DNA from: JANXYW01 sp031400455
Lineage (GTDB): Bacteria > Chloroflexota > Dehalococcoidia > DSTF01 > JACRBR01
Length of the DNA: 64,000 nt
Assembly (NCBI GenBank): GCA_031400455.1
Contig: JANNPX010000033.1
Span: 112,685 to 176,684, forward strand
Direction of reading: 5' to 3'
This document shows positions 24,835 to 32,305 of this stretch, piece by piece; positions within the stretch are counted from its first letter, which is position 1; each line of letters starts with the position of its first letter. Under the pieces are notes generated by a model. The model ran no database searches and was not told the origin of the DNA. It saw only the letters and a program-made list of their open reading frames with translations. Made by a program: the position numbers and the translations under genes.

Positions 24835-25299
24835 CTAAGGGCATGGAAACCCCGTAACCAGCACCACTACGGCATACGGCGCGATTCGTGGTGCGATAGC
24901 TTCGGGCTTCGGCGCGAGTAACGATAGGTGCTTGCTTTTGTCAAACGTTTGCAAGCTGACGCAGTTCTTGCCGCTACGATCGTTCAAGACGACATATCCG
25001 GTGTCGGGACTGTCCGTGAGAACGATCCAGCCTTTCCCGCGAAGGCGATCCTCGACGGCCACTGCCGCCTCGCGGAACGACCGTTCGTTACTCCCGAAGA
25101 TGACGACCTCTCCGCAGTTGTCCCCGGTTACGCCACACTCTGTCCATGAAATGACTTGGTGGAAACCGGGCGGGCTGGCGTCGTTGGGCACGCTTACTTT
25201 GTGTACAGGTGTGAGTGCCCATGCCAGCACTGCGACGCATCCGGCGAAGAGCAGTACGGGCGCCGTGACGCCTACAACGAGCAGCTTGGTTCGACTCAT
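24835..25299 (-). CDS. Hypothetical membrane-anchored protein, 154 aa
   Basis: An N-terminal hydrophobic segment (residues 4-28, with an internal FAGC that could also be a lipobox) anchors an extracytoplasmic domain with five further Cys (ECG, NCG, NCVS, FPC). I do not recognise the family. The motif SPDTGYVVLNDRSGKNC suggests a small beta-rich fold stabilised by disulphides. It is the second gene after a crotonase gene on the same strand (12-nt gap), but no functional link is obvious. Confidence 0.6.
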   Translation of the reverse strand: MSRTKLLVVGVTAPVLLFAGCVAVLAWALTPVHKVSVPNDASPPGFHQVISWTECGVTGDNCGEVVIFGSNERSFREAAVAVEDRLRGKGWIVLTDSPDTGYVVLNDRSGKNCVSLQTFDKSKHLSLLAPKPEAIAPRIAPYAVVVLVTGFPCP

Positions 25300-25311
25300 C
25301 ACAACATCAGC

Positions 25312-26136
25312 TTACTGCTCGTTGAGCGGACGCTCGCTCGCCAGGTACGCCCGCATCAGGCGCGACGCATCCTCCGACCGCATCGTCTGCATGAACGCCT
25401 CGGACTCGAAGTGGAGCGCTTCTTCCAGCGGCATCTCGATGCCCTGGCGGATGCACTGCTTGATCAGCGCGACGCTCAGCGGCGGGCGGCTCGCGAGTTC
25501 GTTGGCGAGCGTCATGACTTCCGGCATGAGTTGATCCGCGTCGACGGCGCGGTGCGCGAGACCCAGGCGGGCGGCCTCGTCGGCGTCGACGGCGTTGCCC
25601 AGCATGATCAGCTCCATCGCCTTCGCCACCCCCAGCAAGCGCGTCATGCGCTGCGTCCCTCCTGCCCCGGGGAGAATGCCGACGCGCACCTCCGGCAGCC
25701 CGAAGACGCCGCCGCGCGCGATGATCCGGAAGTCGCAGGCGAGCGCGAGCTCGCACCCGCCGCCCATCGCGGTGCCATTGACGGCAGCGATCACGGGCTG
25801 CGGCAGCGCAGCGAGCTTCAGCGAGAGCTGGTTGAGCGGGTGCAACTGCCGTGGCGGTCGCTCCGTCGTCGGCGGTGCGGATGTCGGGGTGCCGGCGCTG
25901 CGGACTGCGTCCGAGAGCGTGCTGAGTTCGCCGACGTCGTAATGCGTGATGAAGATGCCGTCGGCGTCCCCGGTGAGGACGAGTACGCGCGTCTCGCGAT
26001 CATCTGCGAGCGAGTCGGCGAGCGACAGCAGCTCTTCGACCATCGGCGCGTTGAGGAGATTCCTCGGTGGGTTGACCATCGTGGCGATGAGGACGGGGCC
26101 CTCGCGGCGGGTCTGGATGTACGTGTAGGTGTTCAT
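25312..26136 (-). CDS. Enoyl-CoA hydratase/isomerase (crotonase family)
   Basis: A 274-residue crotonase. The oxyanion segments are visible (GIFITHYDVGEL and GTAMGGGCELALACDF), and both catalytic glutamates of hydratases appear present (in GGGCEL and in LPEVRVGILPGAGG). The enzyme would hydrate 2-enoyl-CoA in fatty-acid or aromatic breakdown. It starts at ATG 26136. The frame stays open far upstream, antisense to lon, but that part lacks protein-like composition. It is divergent from lon. Confidence 0.88.
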   Translation of the reverse strand: MNTYTYIQTRREGPVLIATMVNPPRNLLNAPMVEELLSLADSLADDRETRVLVLTGDADGIFITHYDVGELSTLSDAVRSAGTPTSAPPTTERPPRQLHPLNQLSLKLAALPQPVIAAVNGTAMGGGCELALACDFRIIARGGVFGLPEVRVGILPGAGGTQRMTRLLGVAKAMELIMLGNAVDADEAARLGLAHRAVDADQLMPEVMTLANELASRPPLSVALIKQCIRQGIEMPLEEALHFESEAFMQTMRSEDASRLMRAYLASERPLNEQ

Positions 26137-26276
26137 AACGAGCCTCCGTGGGTTAGTGAGCGCCGCTCTGGCGACAGTATGTGCGTGAGCAACGCCTTCG
26201 GAAAGGATCGGAGGGATCTGATCTTCTGGCTGATCGAATAGCCATAATCGAAGCGGAGAACGGGGGTTCACCGTGA

Positions 26277-26282
26277 TACACT
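26277..26282 (+). promoter_or_regulatory. Possible extended -10 promoter of lon
   Basis: TGATACACT (extended -10) is about 40 nt before the lon ATG. No -35 box and no CIRCE or HAIR heat-shock element is visible between 26137 and 26322. Confidence 0.35.
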
Positions 26283-26322
26283 CGATCTGCCGATACTGAA
26301 GTCGCAATAGCTTCGGAGCGGC

Positions 26323-28701
26323 ATGGCCAGCATGGCCGGAGGTGCGCTGATGCCCCGTCAGCGACGGCGCAAAGACGAGACGTTCGAGCTGCCGCTCGTC
26401 CCCAGGCGGCGCGGCATCCTGTATCCGAACACGACCGGCGCCATCCTGGTCGGCCGCCGGTCCACGCTTAAGGCCATCGATGAGGCGACCGAGGGCGAGG
26501 GGATGGTGGCGGTCGTCACCCAGCGGGACCCGGCTCTGAGTGAAATCGGCCCGTACGACATCTTCCCGTATGCCACCGAGGCGAATATCCAGCGGGCGCT
26601 GCGCCTGCCGGACGGCACGACGCAGCTCTGGGTGCAGGGCTTCCGGCGCTTGAAGGTCGTCGAGTTGCTTGGCGGTGAGCCCTATTATCGCGTGCGCGTG
26701 CAGGCGGTCGAGGATCCGACTGACTCCACCGTGCCGACGGAGGCGTTGCGGCGTGCGGTGCTTGCGCTGTTCGAGAAGGTGGCGCGGCTTTCCCCGAGTG
26801 TGCCGGACGATGCGTACGTCATGGCGATGAACATCGAGTACTCTGGCTGGCTCGCGGACTACGTCGCGTCGTCGCTTTCGCTGGACGACGAAGAAGCGCA
26901 GGACCTGCTGGGCACGCTGGACGTGCGCGAGCGGCTCGAAAAGCTCAGCATCCACCTGGCCAAAGAGCTGGACGTGCTGGAACTCCAGGGGAAGATCCAC
27001 TCGCGCGTGCAGGACGAGCTGGACAAGTCGCAGCGCGAGTACTTCCTTCGTGAGCAGATGAAGGCGATCCAGCGCGAGCTGGGCGAGACAGATCCGGCGA
27101 CGAAGGACGCACTCGACATGCGCGAGCGTATCGCCGTGGCGGGCATGCCGGAGGCGATTGCGAAGAAGGCCGAAGACGAGATGCGGCGCCTGGAGCAGAT
27201 CCCGTCGGCATCGCCGGAAGTCGGCATCATCCGCACGTATCTGGAGTGGTTGGTGACAGTGCCGTGGAACAAGAGCACGGACGACCACATCGATCTCGTG
27301 AACGCCGCGAAGGTGCTGGACAAACATCACTACGGGCTGCCGAAGGTGAAGGAGCGCATCCTGGAGTACATGGCGGTGCGGCAGCTCGCGAAGGAGAAGC
27401 ACCGCAGCCCGATCCTCTGCTTCGTGGGTCCTCCCGGCGTGGGCAAGACGAGCCTTGGGCGATCGATCGCGGAAGTGCTGGGGCGCCGCTTCGTGCGAGT
27501 GAGTCTTGGCGGCATCCGCGACGAGGCGGAGATCCGCGGACATCGGCGGACGTACGTCGGCGCGCTGCCGGGTCGCGTGATCCATGGCATGCGCCAAGCG
27601 GGCACGGTCAATCCGGTGTTCATGCTGGATGAGGTCGACAAGGTTGGCGCGGACTTCCGCGGCGATCCGTCGTCGGCCCTGCTGGAGGTGCTGGACCCGG
27701 AGCAGAACCACGCGTTCTCCGATCACTATCTCGACGTTGACTACGACCTGTCGAAGGTGATGTTTATCGCGACCGCGAACATCCTCGACCCGATCATCCC
27801 GGCGCTCCGCGACCGGATGGAAGTGATCGAACTGCCGGGCTATATCGAGGACGAGAAGCTGCACATTGCGCAGCAGTTCCTGGTGCCGAAGCAACTCGAC
27901 GAGCACGGACTCTCGCGGCTGCAGTTGACGTTCACAGCGGGCGCACTGAAGAAGCTCATCCGCGAGTACACCCGCGAAGCCGGTGTGCGTAACCTCGAGC
28001 GTGAGATCGGCGGCATCTGCCGGAAGGTTGCGCGTCGCTTCGCCGAGAACCCGACGACGAAGGTGAGCGTGGGTACGCAGGCGCTCGAAGGCTTGCTGGG
28101 TCCGCAGAAGTTCTTCTGGGGCGCTGCTGAAGAGAAGGACCAGGTCGGCGTGGCGACCGGAGTGGCGCGCACGGAGATGGGTGGCGACGTGCTGGGTGTG
28201 GAAGTGACGCTGATGCCGGGCAAGGGCGCGCTGATGCTCACGGGCCAGCTCGGCGAGGTGATGCGCGAGTCGGCGCAGGCGGCGCTGTCGTATGCGCGGT
28301 CGCGTTCACGCGAGCTGCACATTCCGCCCGAGGTGTTCGAGAAGAACGACATCCACGTGCACGTGCCCGCGGGCGCGGTGCCGAAGGAAGGGCCATCGGC
28401 CGGTATCACGATCGCAACGGCGATGATCTCGGCGTTGACACGCCGGCCGATCAGCCGTCACGTGGCGATGACGGGCGAGATCACACTACGCGGCCGCGTG
28501 CTGCCGGTGGGCGGGCTGAAGGAAAAGATCCTGGCGGCGCATCGCGCCGGCATCAAGACGTTCGTGCTGCCGAAACGCAACGAGAAGGATCTGCTGGACG
28601 TGCCGCCCGCGGTACTGAGCGAGCTGCGGTTCGTGTTCGCGGGCGATATGGCGGAGGTGCTGCGCGCGGCGCTGGATCCTCCGCAGGCGGGTGGAGTATG
28701 A
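26323..28701 (+). CDS. lon: ATP-dependent Lon protease
   Basis: A 792-residue LonA. Order: N-terminal substrate-binding domain (LPLVPRRRGILYPN...), coiled middle region, AAA+ domain with Walker A GPPGVGKTS near residue 370 and Walker B FMLDEVDK, and a C-terminal peptidase with the Ser-Lys dyad in PKEGPSAG (about 690) and GGLKEKILAAHRAG (about 732). It degrades misfolded and regulatory proteins in the cytoplasm. ATG codons at 26332 and 26350 are alternative starts. It overlaps the cvpA-like gene by 4 nt. Confidence 0.97.
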   Translation: MASMAGGALMPRQRRRKDETFELPLVPRRRGILYPNTTGAILVGRRSTLKAIDEATEGEGMVAVVTQRDPALSEIGPYDIFPYATEANIQRALRLPDGTTQLWVQGFRRLKVVELLGGEPYYRVRVQAVEDPTDSTVPTEALRRAVLALFEKVARLSPSVPDDAYVMAMNIEYSGWLADYVASSLSLDDEEAQDLLGTLDVRERLEKLSIHLAKELDVLELQGKIHSRVQDELDKSQREYFLREQMKAIQRELGETDPATKDALDMRERIAVAGMPEAIAKKAEDEMRRLEQIPSASPEVGIIRTYLEWLVTVPWNKSTDDHIDLVNAAKVLDKHHYGLPKVKERILEYMAVRQLAKEKHRSPILCFVGPPGVGKTSLGRSIAEVLGRRFVRVSLGGIRDEAEIRGHRRTYVGALPGRVIHGMRQAGTVNPVFMLDEVDKVGADFRGDPSSALLEVLDPEQNHAFSDHYLDVDYDLSKVMFIATANILDPIIPALRDRMEVIELPGYIEDEKLHIAQQFLVPKQLDEHGLSRLQLTFTAGALKKLIREYTREAGVRNLEREIGGICRKVARRFAENPTTKVSVGTQALEGLLGPQKFFWGAAEEKDQVGVATGVARTEMGGDVLGVEVTLMPGKGALMLTGQLGEVMRESAQAALSYARSRSRELHIPPEVFEKNDIHVHVPAGAVPKEGPSAGITIATAMISALTRRPISRHVAMTGEITLRGRVLPVGGLKEKILAAHRAGIKTFVLPKRNEKDLLDVPPAVLSELRFVFAGDMAEVLRAALDPPQAGGV

Positions 28702-29195
28702 CCTGGATCGACGTCGGCATCATCGTGATCTTCCTGTTCTTCATCGTGACTGCGTTCTCGTCCGGGCTGGTGCGCGAGGTGATCAGCATGTCGGCGACCA
28801 TCGCCGGGATGGTGCTGGCGGGGCTGTTCTACCAGGACATCGCAGATACGCTGCTGACGAGCATCGACAACGAGACGACGGCGGCGGTCGTCGGGTTCCT
28901 GATCATCTTCGTCGGCGTCACGCTCGCGGGCCAACTACTGGCGATGGTCGTGCATCCCGCCATCACGGTGTTGCAACTCGGGATGATGGACCAGTTCCTC
29001 GGTGCGGGATTCGGCGCCGTGAAGGCGTTCGTCATCATCCAGGTGATGCTGGTGCTGTTCATCACGTACCCCCGCTACGACCTCGACGAGCGCATCGACG
29101 ACTCGCAGTTCGCGGGCGTGATGCTCAAGATGTCGCAGCCGGTGGTGAAGGTGCTACCGCAGATCTTCGAGAAGAAGGTCGACGCGTTCAAGTAG
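28698..29195 (+). CDS. CvpA-family membrane protein
   Basis: A 165-residue protein with four hydrophobic segments in the CvpA arrangement. It begins with MTWIDVGIIVIFLFFIVTAF (short acidic N-terminus, then helix), has GLVREVISMSATIAG, and VLQLGMMDQFLGAGFGAVKA, where the family usually has LDRLLGAlfG. CvpA proteins affect envelope integrity and secretion in other bacteria; their biochemical role is unknown. Start ATG overlaps the lon stop (ATGA), so it is translated with lon. Confidence 0.82.
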   Translation: MTWIDVGIIVIFLFFIVTAFSSGLVREVISMSATIAGMVLAGLFYQDIADTLLTSIDNETTAAVVGFLIIFVGVTLAGQLLAMVVHPAITVLQLGMMDQFLGAGFGAVKAFVIIQVMLVLFITYPRYDLDERIDDSQFAGVMLKMSQPVVKVLPQIFEKKVDAFK

Positions 29196-29197
29196 CC

Positions 29198-29225
29198 GGT
29201 CAGTCACTCAGTCGTTCGGTCGGAA
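29198..29225. repeat. Period-7 degenerate array, copy b
   Basis: Units ggtcagt, cactcag, tcgttcg, gtcggaa directly after the cvpA-like stop codon. Confidence 0.4.
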
Positions 29226-29236
29226 TGTCGTTGTAG

Positions 29237-29256
29237 GGGCGCAACCCGTTGCGCCC
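29237..29256. terminator. GC-rich hairpin between convergent genes (possible bidirectional terminator, repeat family C)
   Basis: Perfect 8-bp stem gggcgcaa/ttgcgccc with loop CCCG between the stops of the cvpA-like and MBL genes. Elements of the form taggggcgcaa...ttgcgccc are widespread dispersed repeats in bacteria. No T tract follows, so a terminator role is uncertain. Confidence 0.5.
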
Positions 29257-29274
29257 GTGCTTCACGATCGCGCA

Positions 29275-29904
29275 TTACTCCCACGTCACGTCGCCATGCA
29301 GATCCGCCGGGTGCGTCTTCGACACGAAGACGGCGTGCTCGCGCTTCGAGTTGGCGATTGTCGTGTTGTCGCCGTGGCCGGGGTAGACGGCCGTCGCTTC
29401 GTCGAGCGGGAGCAGCTTCGATTCGATCGATCCCACCATCTCGAGGAGGTCGGCCGGCTTGTCGGAGCGGCCGGGACCGCCCGGAAAGAGCGTGTCGCCG
29501 GAGATCAGCACGGAACCATCGTCGGACTCGACGAGCAGGCAGATGCTGCCGGGCGTGTGGCCGGGCGTGTGAATGATCTTCACGCGCGTGTCGCCGATCG
29601 GGATCGCGTCGCCGTCGCCGAGCGTGTCGAACACCTTGTCCTTGTACGGCGCGCGGTCGGCTTCGTGACAGAAGACCGGCGCGCCGAGCTTCTGCTTCAC
29701 CAGATCGATATTCGCCCAGTGGTCGCCGTGGCGATGCGTGATGATGATCATCTGCACATCGGTGCCCGCGGCGGCCGCGATCGCCTTCGCGCTGTCCATG
29801 GGCGCATCGACGAAGATCGACCGCTTCGTCCGCTGGTCGACGATGATGTACGCGTTGTTGGCGTAGGGGCCGAGCGGGCCGACTTTGATGACGTTGGTGG
29901 GCAT
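29275..29904 (-). CDS. MBL-fold hydrolase (glyoxalase II-like)
   Basis: A 209-residue metallo-beta-lactamase fold protein with intact metal motif THRHGDH, the second His in HTPGHTPGS, Asp in LISGDTLFPGG, and the last His in YPGHGDN. It resembles the small glyoxalase II/YcbL group, which hydrolyse thioesters such as S-lactoyl-glutathione. Start ATG 29904 (MPTNVIKVG) has GGAGGT upstream; the longer frame is not protein-like. It is transcribed alone, with a family A hairpin and a heptamer array upstream. Confidence 0.9.
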   Translation of the reverse strand: MPTNVIKVGPLGPYANNAYIIVDQRTKRSIFVDAPMDSAKAIAAAAGTDVQMIIITHRHGDHWANIDLVKQKLGAPVFCHEADRAPYKDKVFDTLGDGDAIPIGDTRVKIIHTPGHTPGSICLLVESDDGSVLISGDTLFPGGPGRSDKPADLLEMVGSIESKLLPLDEATAVYPGHGDNTTIANSKREHAVFVSKTHPADLHGDVTWE

Positions 29905-29920
29905 GGGAGACCTCCGGTCA

Positions 29921-29955
29921 GTTCGTGGTTCGTAGTCGGTGGTTCTTCGTTTATG
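29921..29955. repeat. Period-7 degenerate array, copy c
   Basis: Five units gttcgtg, gttcgta, gtcggtg, gttcttc, gtttatg just upstream of the MBL gene. The best-preserved array in the window. Confidence 0.65.
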
Positions 29956-29985
29956 GGCGGCAGCCGCGACCGCGTCCCCGATATC

Positions 29986-30010
29986 GTAGCGCGGACTCCA
30001 GTCCGCGCGG
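29986..30010. repeat. Dispersed hairpin repeat, family A, copy 2
   Basis: Perfect 8-bp stem (29989-29996 with 30001-30008), loop TCCA. At the pair where copy 1 has T-G this copy has C-G, so pairing is kept. Lies between the MBL start and the end of the MutY-like gene. Confidence 0.75.
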
Positions 30011-30038
30011 GGGTCATTGCAGGCAAGAGTATTCGTGC

Positions 30039-30980
30039 CTAGTCGGGCAGCGCGATTCGAGATCCCTTCGTTACGACAAGGCCGTGCGATTCGAGCGCGC
30101 TCACCAGGACCTTCAGTTCTTCGGCCGGTGGCGGCTTGCCAGCGCCTGAGAGCGCGGCGCGGAGCGCCGTCACGGTCATCGATGAGCCGGGCGGCAGAGC
30201 GCGCAAGGCGTCGATAATGCGGCCGCGCCACCAGCGGGCGGAGCCCTCGAATTTCGGCTGGCGTTTCGGTTTAGGGCGAGCGGTGTAGGCGGCGGGTTCG
30301 TCGGCGACGCGGAGCAGCGTGGCCGGGCCGCGATGGCCGTTCGTGGCAGGGTGATCCCGGCGTGACGGGCACCAGCGCGAGACCACGCATTCGCCGCATC
30401 TCGGGCGGATCGTGCAGACTCGTGCGCCGTAGTCCATGACGGCCTGGTTCCAGCGCGCGGGTTCGTGCACAGCCAGCATGCTGTCTGCGAGCGACTGCAG
30501 GCGCTTGCCGTCGATAGTCTCGTCGCCGGAGAGCCGGCCGAGGACGCGCCGCACGTTCGTATCGACGCAGGCGGCGGGTTGGCTGAACGCGAACGATGCG
30601 ATGATGGCCGCGGTGAACGGACCGATGCCGTCGATCTGCGCGAGGGCCGCGGCGTTGTGCGGCCAGCCGCCGTCGACGATCGTGCGCGCGGCGCGGTGGA
30701 GGCGGATAGCGCGCTGGTTGTAGCCCATGCCGGCCCAGACGCGGATCACGTCACCGGCGGATGCTTCGGCGAGCGACTCGACCGTGGGGAATGCGGCCAC
30801 GAAGCGCTCGTACGATGGCATGACGCGGCTCATCTGGGTCTGCTGAGCCATCACCGCCGCGACGAGCACTTCGTACGGGTCGCCGGACTCGCGCCACGGC
30901 GCGTGCATGCCTTGATCGCGATGCCACGCGAGCAGCGCGCGCTGGATATTGCGCAGTTCGGCGGCGGCAGGCGCATTCAC
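30039..30980 (-). CDS. MutY-like DNA glycosylase lacking the catalytic Glu
   Basis: A 313-residue HhH-GPD protein closest to adenine glycosylase MutY: AVMAQQTQMSRVMPSYERF, the HhH motif IDGIGPFTAAII, VDTNVRRVL (the conserved Asp) and the [4Fe-4S] ligands in CTIRPRCGECVVSRWC. Where E. coli MutY has the catalytic Glu37 (SEVMLQQTQ), this protein has Ala42 (AAVMAQQTQ). EndoIII's Lys120 position is Phe, so AP-lyase chemistry is also unlikely. The C-terminus is a short winged-helix-like segment, as in actinobacterial MutY, not a NUDIX domain. GTG 30980 follows the cyclophilin stop by 23 nt. Confidence 0.8.
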   Translation of the reverse strand: MNAPAAAELRNIQRALLAWHRDQGMHAPWRESGDPYEVLVAAVMAQQTQMSRVMPSYERFVAAFPTVESLAEASAGDVIRVWAGMGYNQRAIRLHRAARTIVDGGWPHNAAALAQIDGIGPFTAAIIASFAFSQPAACVDTNVRRVLGRLSGDETIDGKRLQSLADSMLAVHEPARWNQAVMDYGARVCTIRPRCGECVVSRWCPSRRDHPATNGHRGPATLLRVADEPAAYTARPKPKRQPKFEGSARWWRGRIIDALRALPPGSSMTVTALRAALSGAGKPPPAEELKVLVSALESHGLVVTKGSRIALPD

Positions 30981-31003
30981 GCGTCGAGTATACGGCCGCG
31001 TGG

Positions 31004-31723
31004 CTACTGCTCTTCGATAGCGATCGTGTTGATGACCGTGCCGGGCGTGGTCGCCGAGGCCGGGTTCCGCAGCTTGATCTTGTCGAGCACGTCGCGCCCC
31101 GAGACGAGCTGTCCGAACACCGTGTACCCGCCATCGAGCGAGGGCTGCGGCGAGTAGTCGATGAACCACTGGCTCCCGGCGGAGTTGGGCGCGCTGGTTT
31201 TCGCCATACCGAGTGTGCCTTCGAGGAACTTACGTGAGTTCACCTCATCCGGGATGGTGTAGCCAGGGCCGCCACTGCCGGTGCCGGTGGGGTCGCCAGC
31301 CTGCGCGACGAATCCTTCGACGACGCGATGGAACGTGACGCCGTCGTAGTAGCCGTCGCGCGCGAGGAAGACGAAGCTGTTGACGCTCTGCGGCGCGTCC
31401 TTCGGGAAGAGCTCCAGCCGGATGTCGCCGATGTCCATCTTGATCGTGGCGAAGTACTTCTTGTTCTGGTCGATGGTCAGGGGTGGTGCTGCGTCGTACT
31501 TCTTCGTGGTGCCTCCTGCTGTCGTCGGCGCTGTCGCCGGTGTGCTTGCGGTCGATGCCGTGGCTGCGCTGGTAGACGATGCGCCCGGCTTCGTCGCTGC
31601 CGAGGTCGCCGCGGGCGTTGTCGTGCCGTTCGAGAATGTATCCGTCTTCTTGTCGTCGCCGCCGCAGGCCGCGCTGGCCAGGAGAGTAGCGCCGATGGCG
31701 CAGATGATGATAAGTCGTCGCAT
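31004..31723 (-). CDS. Cyclophilin-type peptidyl-prolyl isomerase lipoprotein
   Basis: A 239-residue secreted foldase. Signal peptide and lipobox end at LASAAC (GGDD follows), then a Thr/Ala/Ser-rich linker to about residue 80, and a cyclophilin domain with VTFHRVVEGFVAQAGDPTGTGSGGPGYT-type sequence (catalytic Arg in FHR) and QWFIDYS. It would help proteins fold outside the membrane. Start ATG 31723 has ggaggaggcac upstream and gives the clean signal. It is 23 nt before the MutY-like gene. Confidence 0.9.
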   Translation of the reverse strand: MRRLIIICAIGATLLASAACGGDDKKTDTFSNGTTTPAATSAATKPGASSTSAATASTASTPATAPTTAGGTTKKYDAAPPLTIDQNKKYFATIKMDIGDIRLELFPKDAPQSVNSFVFLARDGYYDGVTFHRVVEGFVAQAGDPTGTGSGGPGYTIPDEVNSRKFLEGTLGMAKTSAPNSAGSQWFIDYSPQPSLDGGYTVFGQLVSGRDVLDKIKLRNPASATTPGTVINTIAIEEQ

Positions 31724-31822
31724 GGGTGATGTGCCTCCTCCGGCACGATAGCAAGGCGGGGCGATCGGGCATACCCGAGGTGACACTCGATCACGCGCAA
31801 CAAGTGTAAAGCGTGTGTTGTG

Positions 31823-32071
31823 TCAGGCCGAGAGCGGCTGCGCGACATCCACCTCGACGGAAGCGATCAATTCGTCGGAACTCGGGATCGGCAGGCCGCG
31901 GTCCTGGAGGCTCCCGATGTAAGCCTCGATCGCTTCGCGTGCGTTCGTAAGCGCTTCCGGCACGGTGTCGCCTTCGGTGATGCAGCCGGGGAGTGCCGGC
32001 ACCTCTACCGTGTAGCCGGTCTCATCCGCATATTCGGTCGGTTTGAGGATCACGATGTACCGGTTCATCAC
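31823..32071 (-). CDS. hicB: HicB-type antitoxin
   Basis: An 82-residue HicB/UPF0150 protein: DETGYTVEVPALPGCITEGDT and EALTNAREAIEAYI are the family's signature strands and helix. It lacks an obvious C-terminal DNA-binding domain, so self-repression would need another element. It starts with GTG 32071 (GTGA overlap with hicA stop) or ATG 32068. The toxin gene is upstream, as in many hicAB loci. HicB binds HicA and blocks its RNase site. Confidence 0.88.
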   Translation of the reverse strand: MMNRYIVILKPTEYADETGYTVEVPALPGCITEGDTVPEALTNAREAIEAYIGSLQDRGLPIPSSDELIASVEVDVAQPLSA

Positions 32072-32295
32072 ATCAGTTCCTTGAACTCGTCGAGGCTGAG
32101 GCCAGCTCCCTTAAGTATATCTGTGAGCGTGCCCCTTCGGAGTGGTCGGTTGTGCACGGGCACAACGACACGCGTTCCGGGCCTGTCCGGGTGCTCGAGA
32201 ACGTGATGAGAGCCCTGTACGCGGAGGAGTTCCCAGCCGGCTCGGTTTAACGCGCGCAGAACCCTCGCGCCGGGAACTTGCGGTATCTCGCCCAC
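32068..32295 (-). CDS. hicA: HicA-type mRNA interferase toxin
   Basis: A 75-residue HicA toxin with the double-stranded-RNA-binding-like fold: RALNRAGWELLRVQGSHHVL contains the catalytic His of the GSHH motif, followed by RVVVPVHNRPLRRGTLTDIL, all typical. HicA cleaves mRNA when not bound by HicB. It lies 10 nt after the CbbQ-like ATPase gene on the same strand, so toxin expression may depend on that gene's promoter. Confidence 0.88.
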   Translation of the reverse strand: MGEIPQVPGARVLRALNRAGWELLRVQGSHHVLEHPDRPGTRVVVPVHNRPLRRGTLTDILKGAGLSLDEFKELM

Positions 32296-32305
32296 GCGGC
32301 GGCTC

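Noticed and set aside
26137..27906. Very long minus-strand open frame joining the crotonase gene with sequence antisense to lon
   Set aside because: The part beyond 26136 is His, Arg, Leu and Val-rich, has no motif, and mirrors the lon codons. High GC makes antisense frames stay open. The crotonase starts at the ATG at 26136.
29198..30010. Integration site or insertion-sequence ends suggested by the cluster of hairpins and short repeats
   Set aside because: No transposase or integrase gene, no terminal inverted repeats with target duplication, and gene order around it looks normal.
30039..30980. Naming the gene mutY outright
   Set aside because: The catalytic Glu position is Ala, so normal MutY function cannot be assumed.
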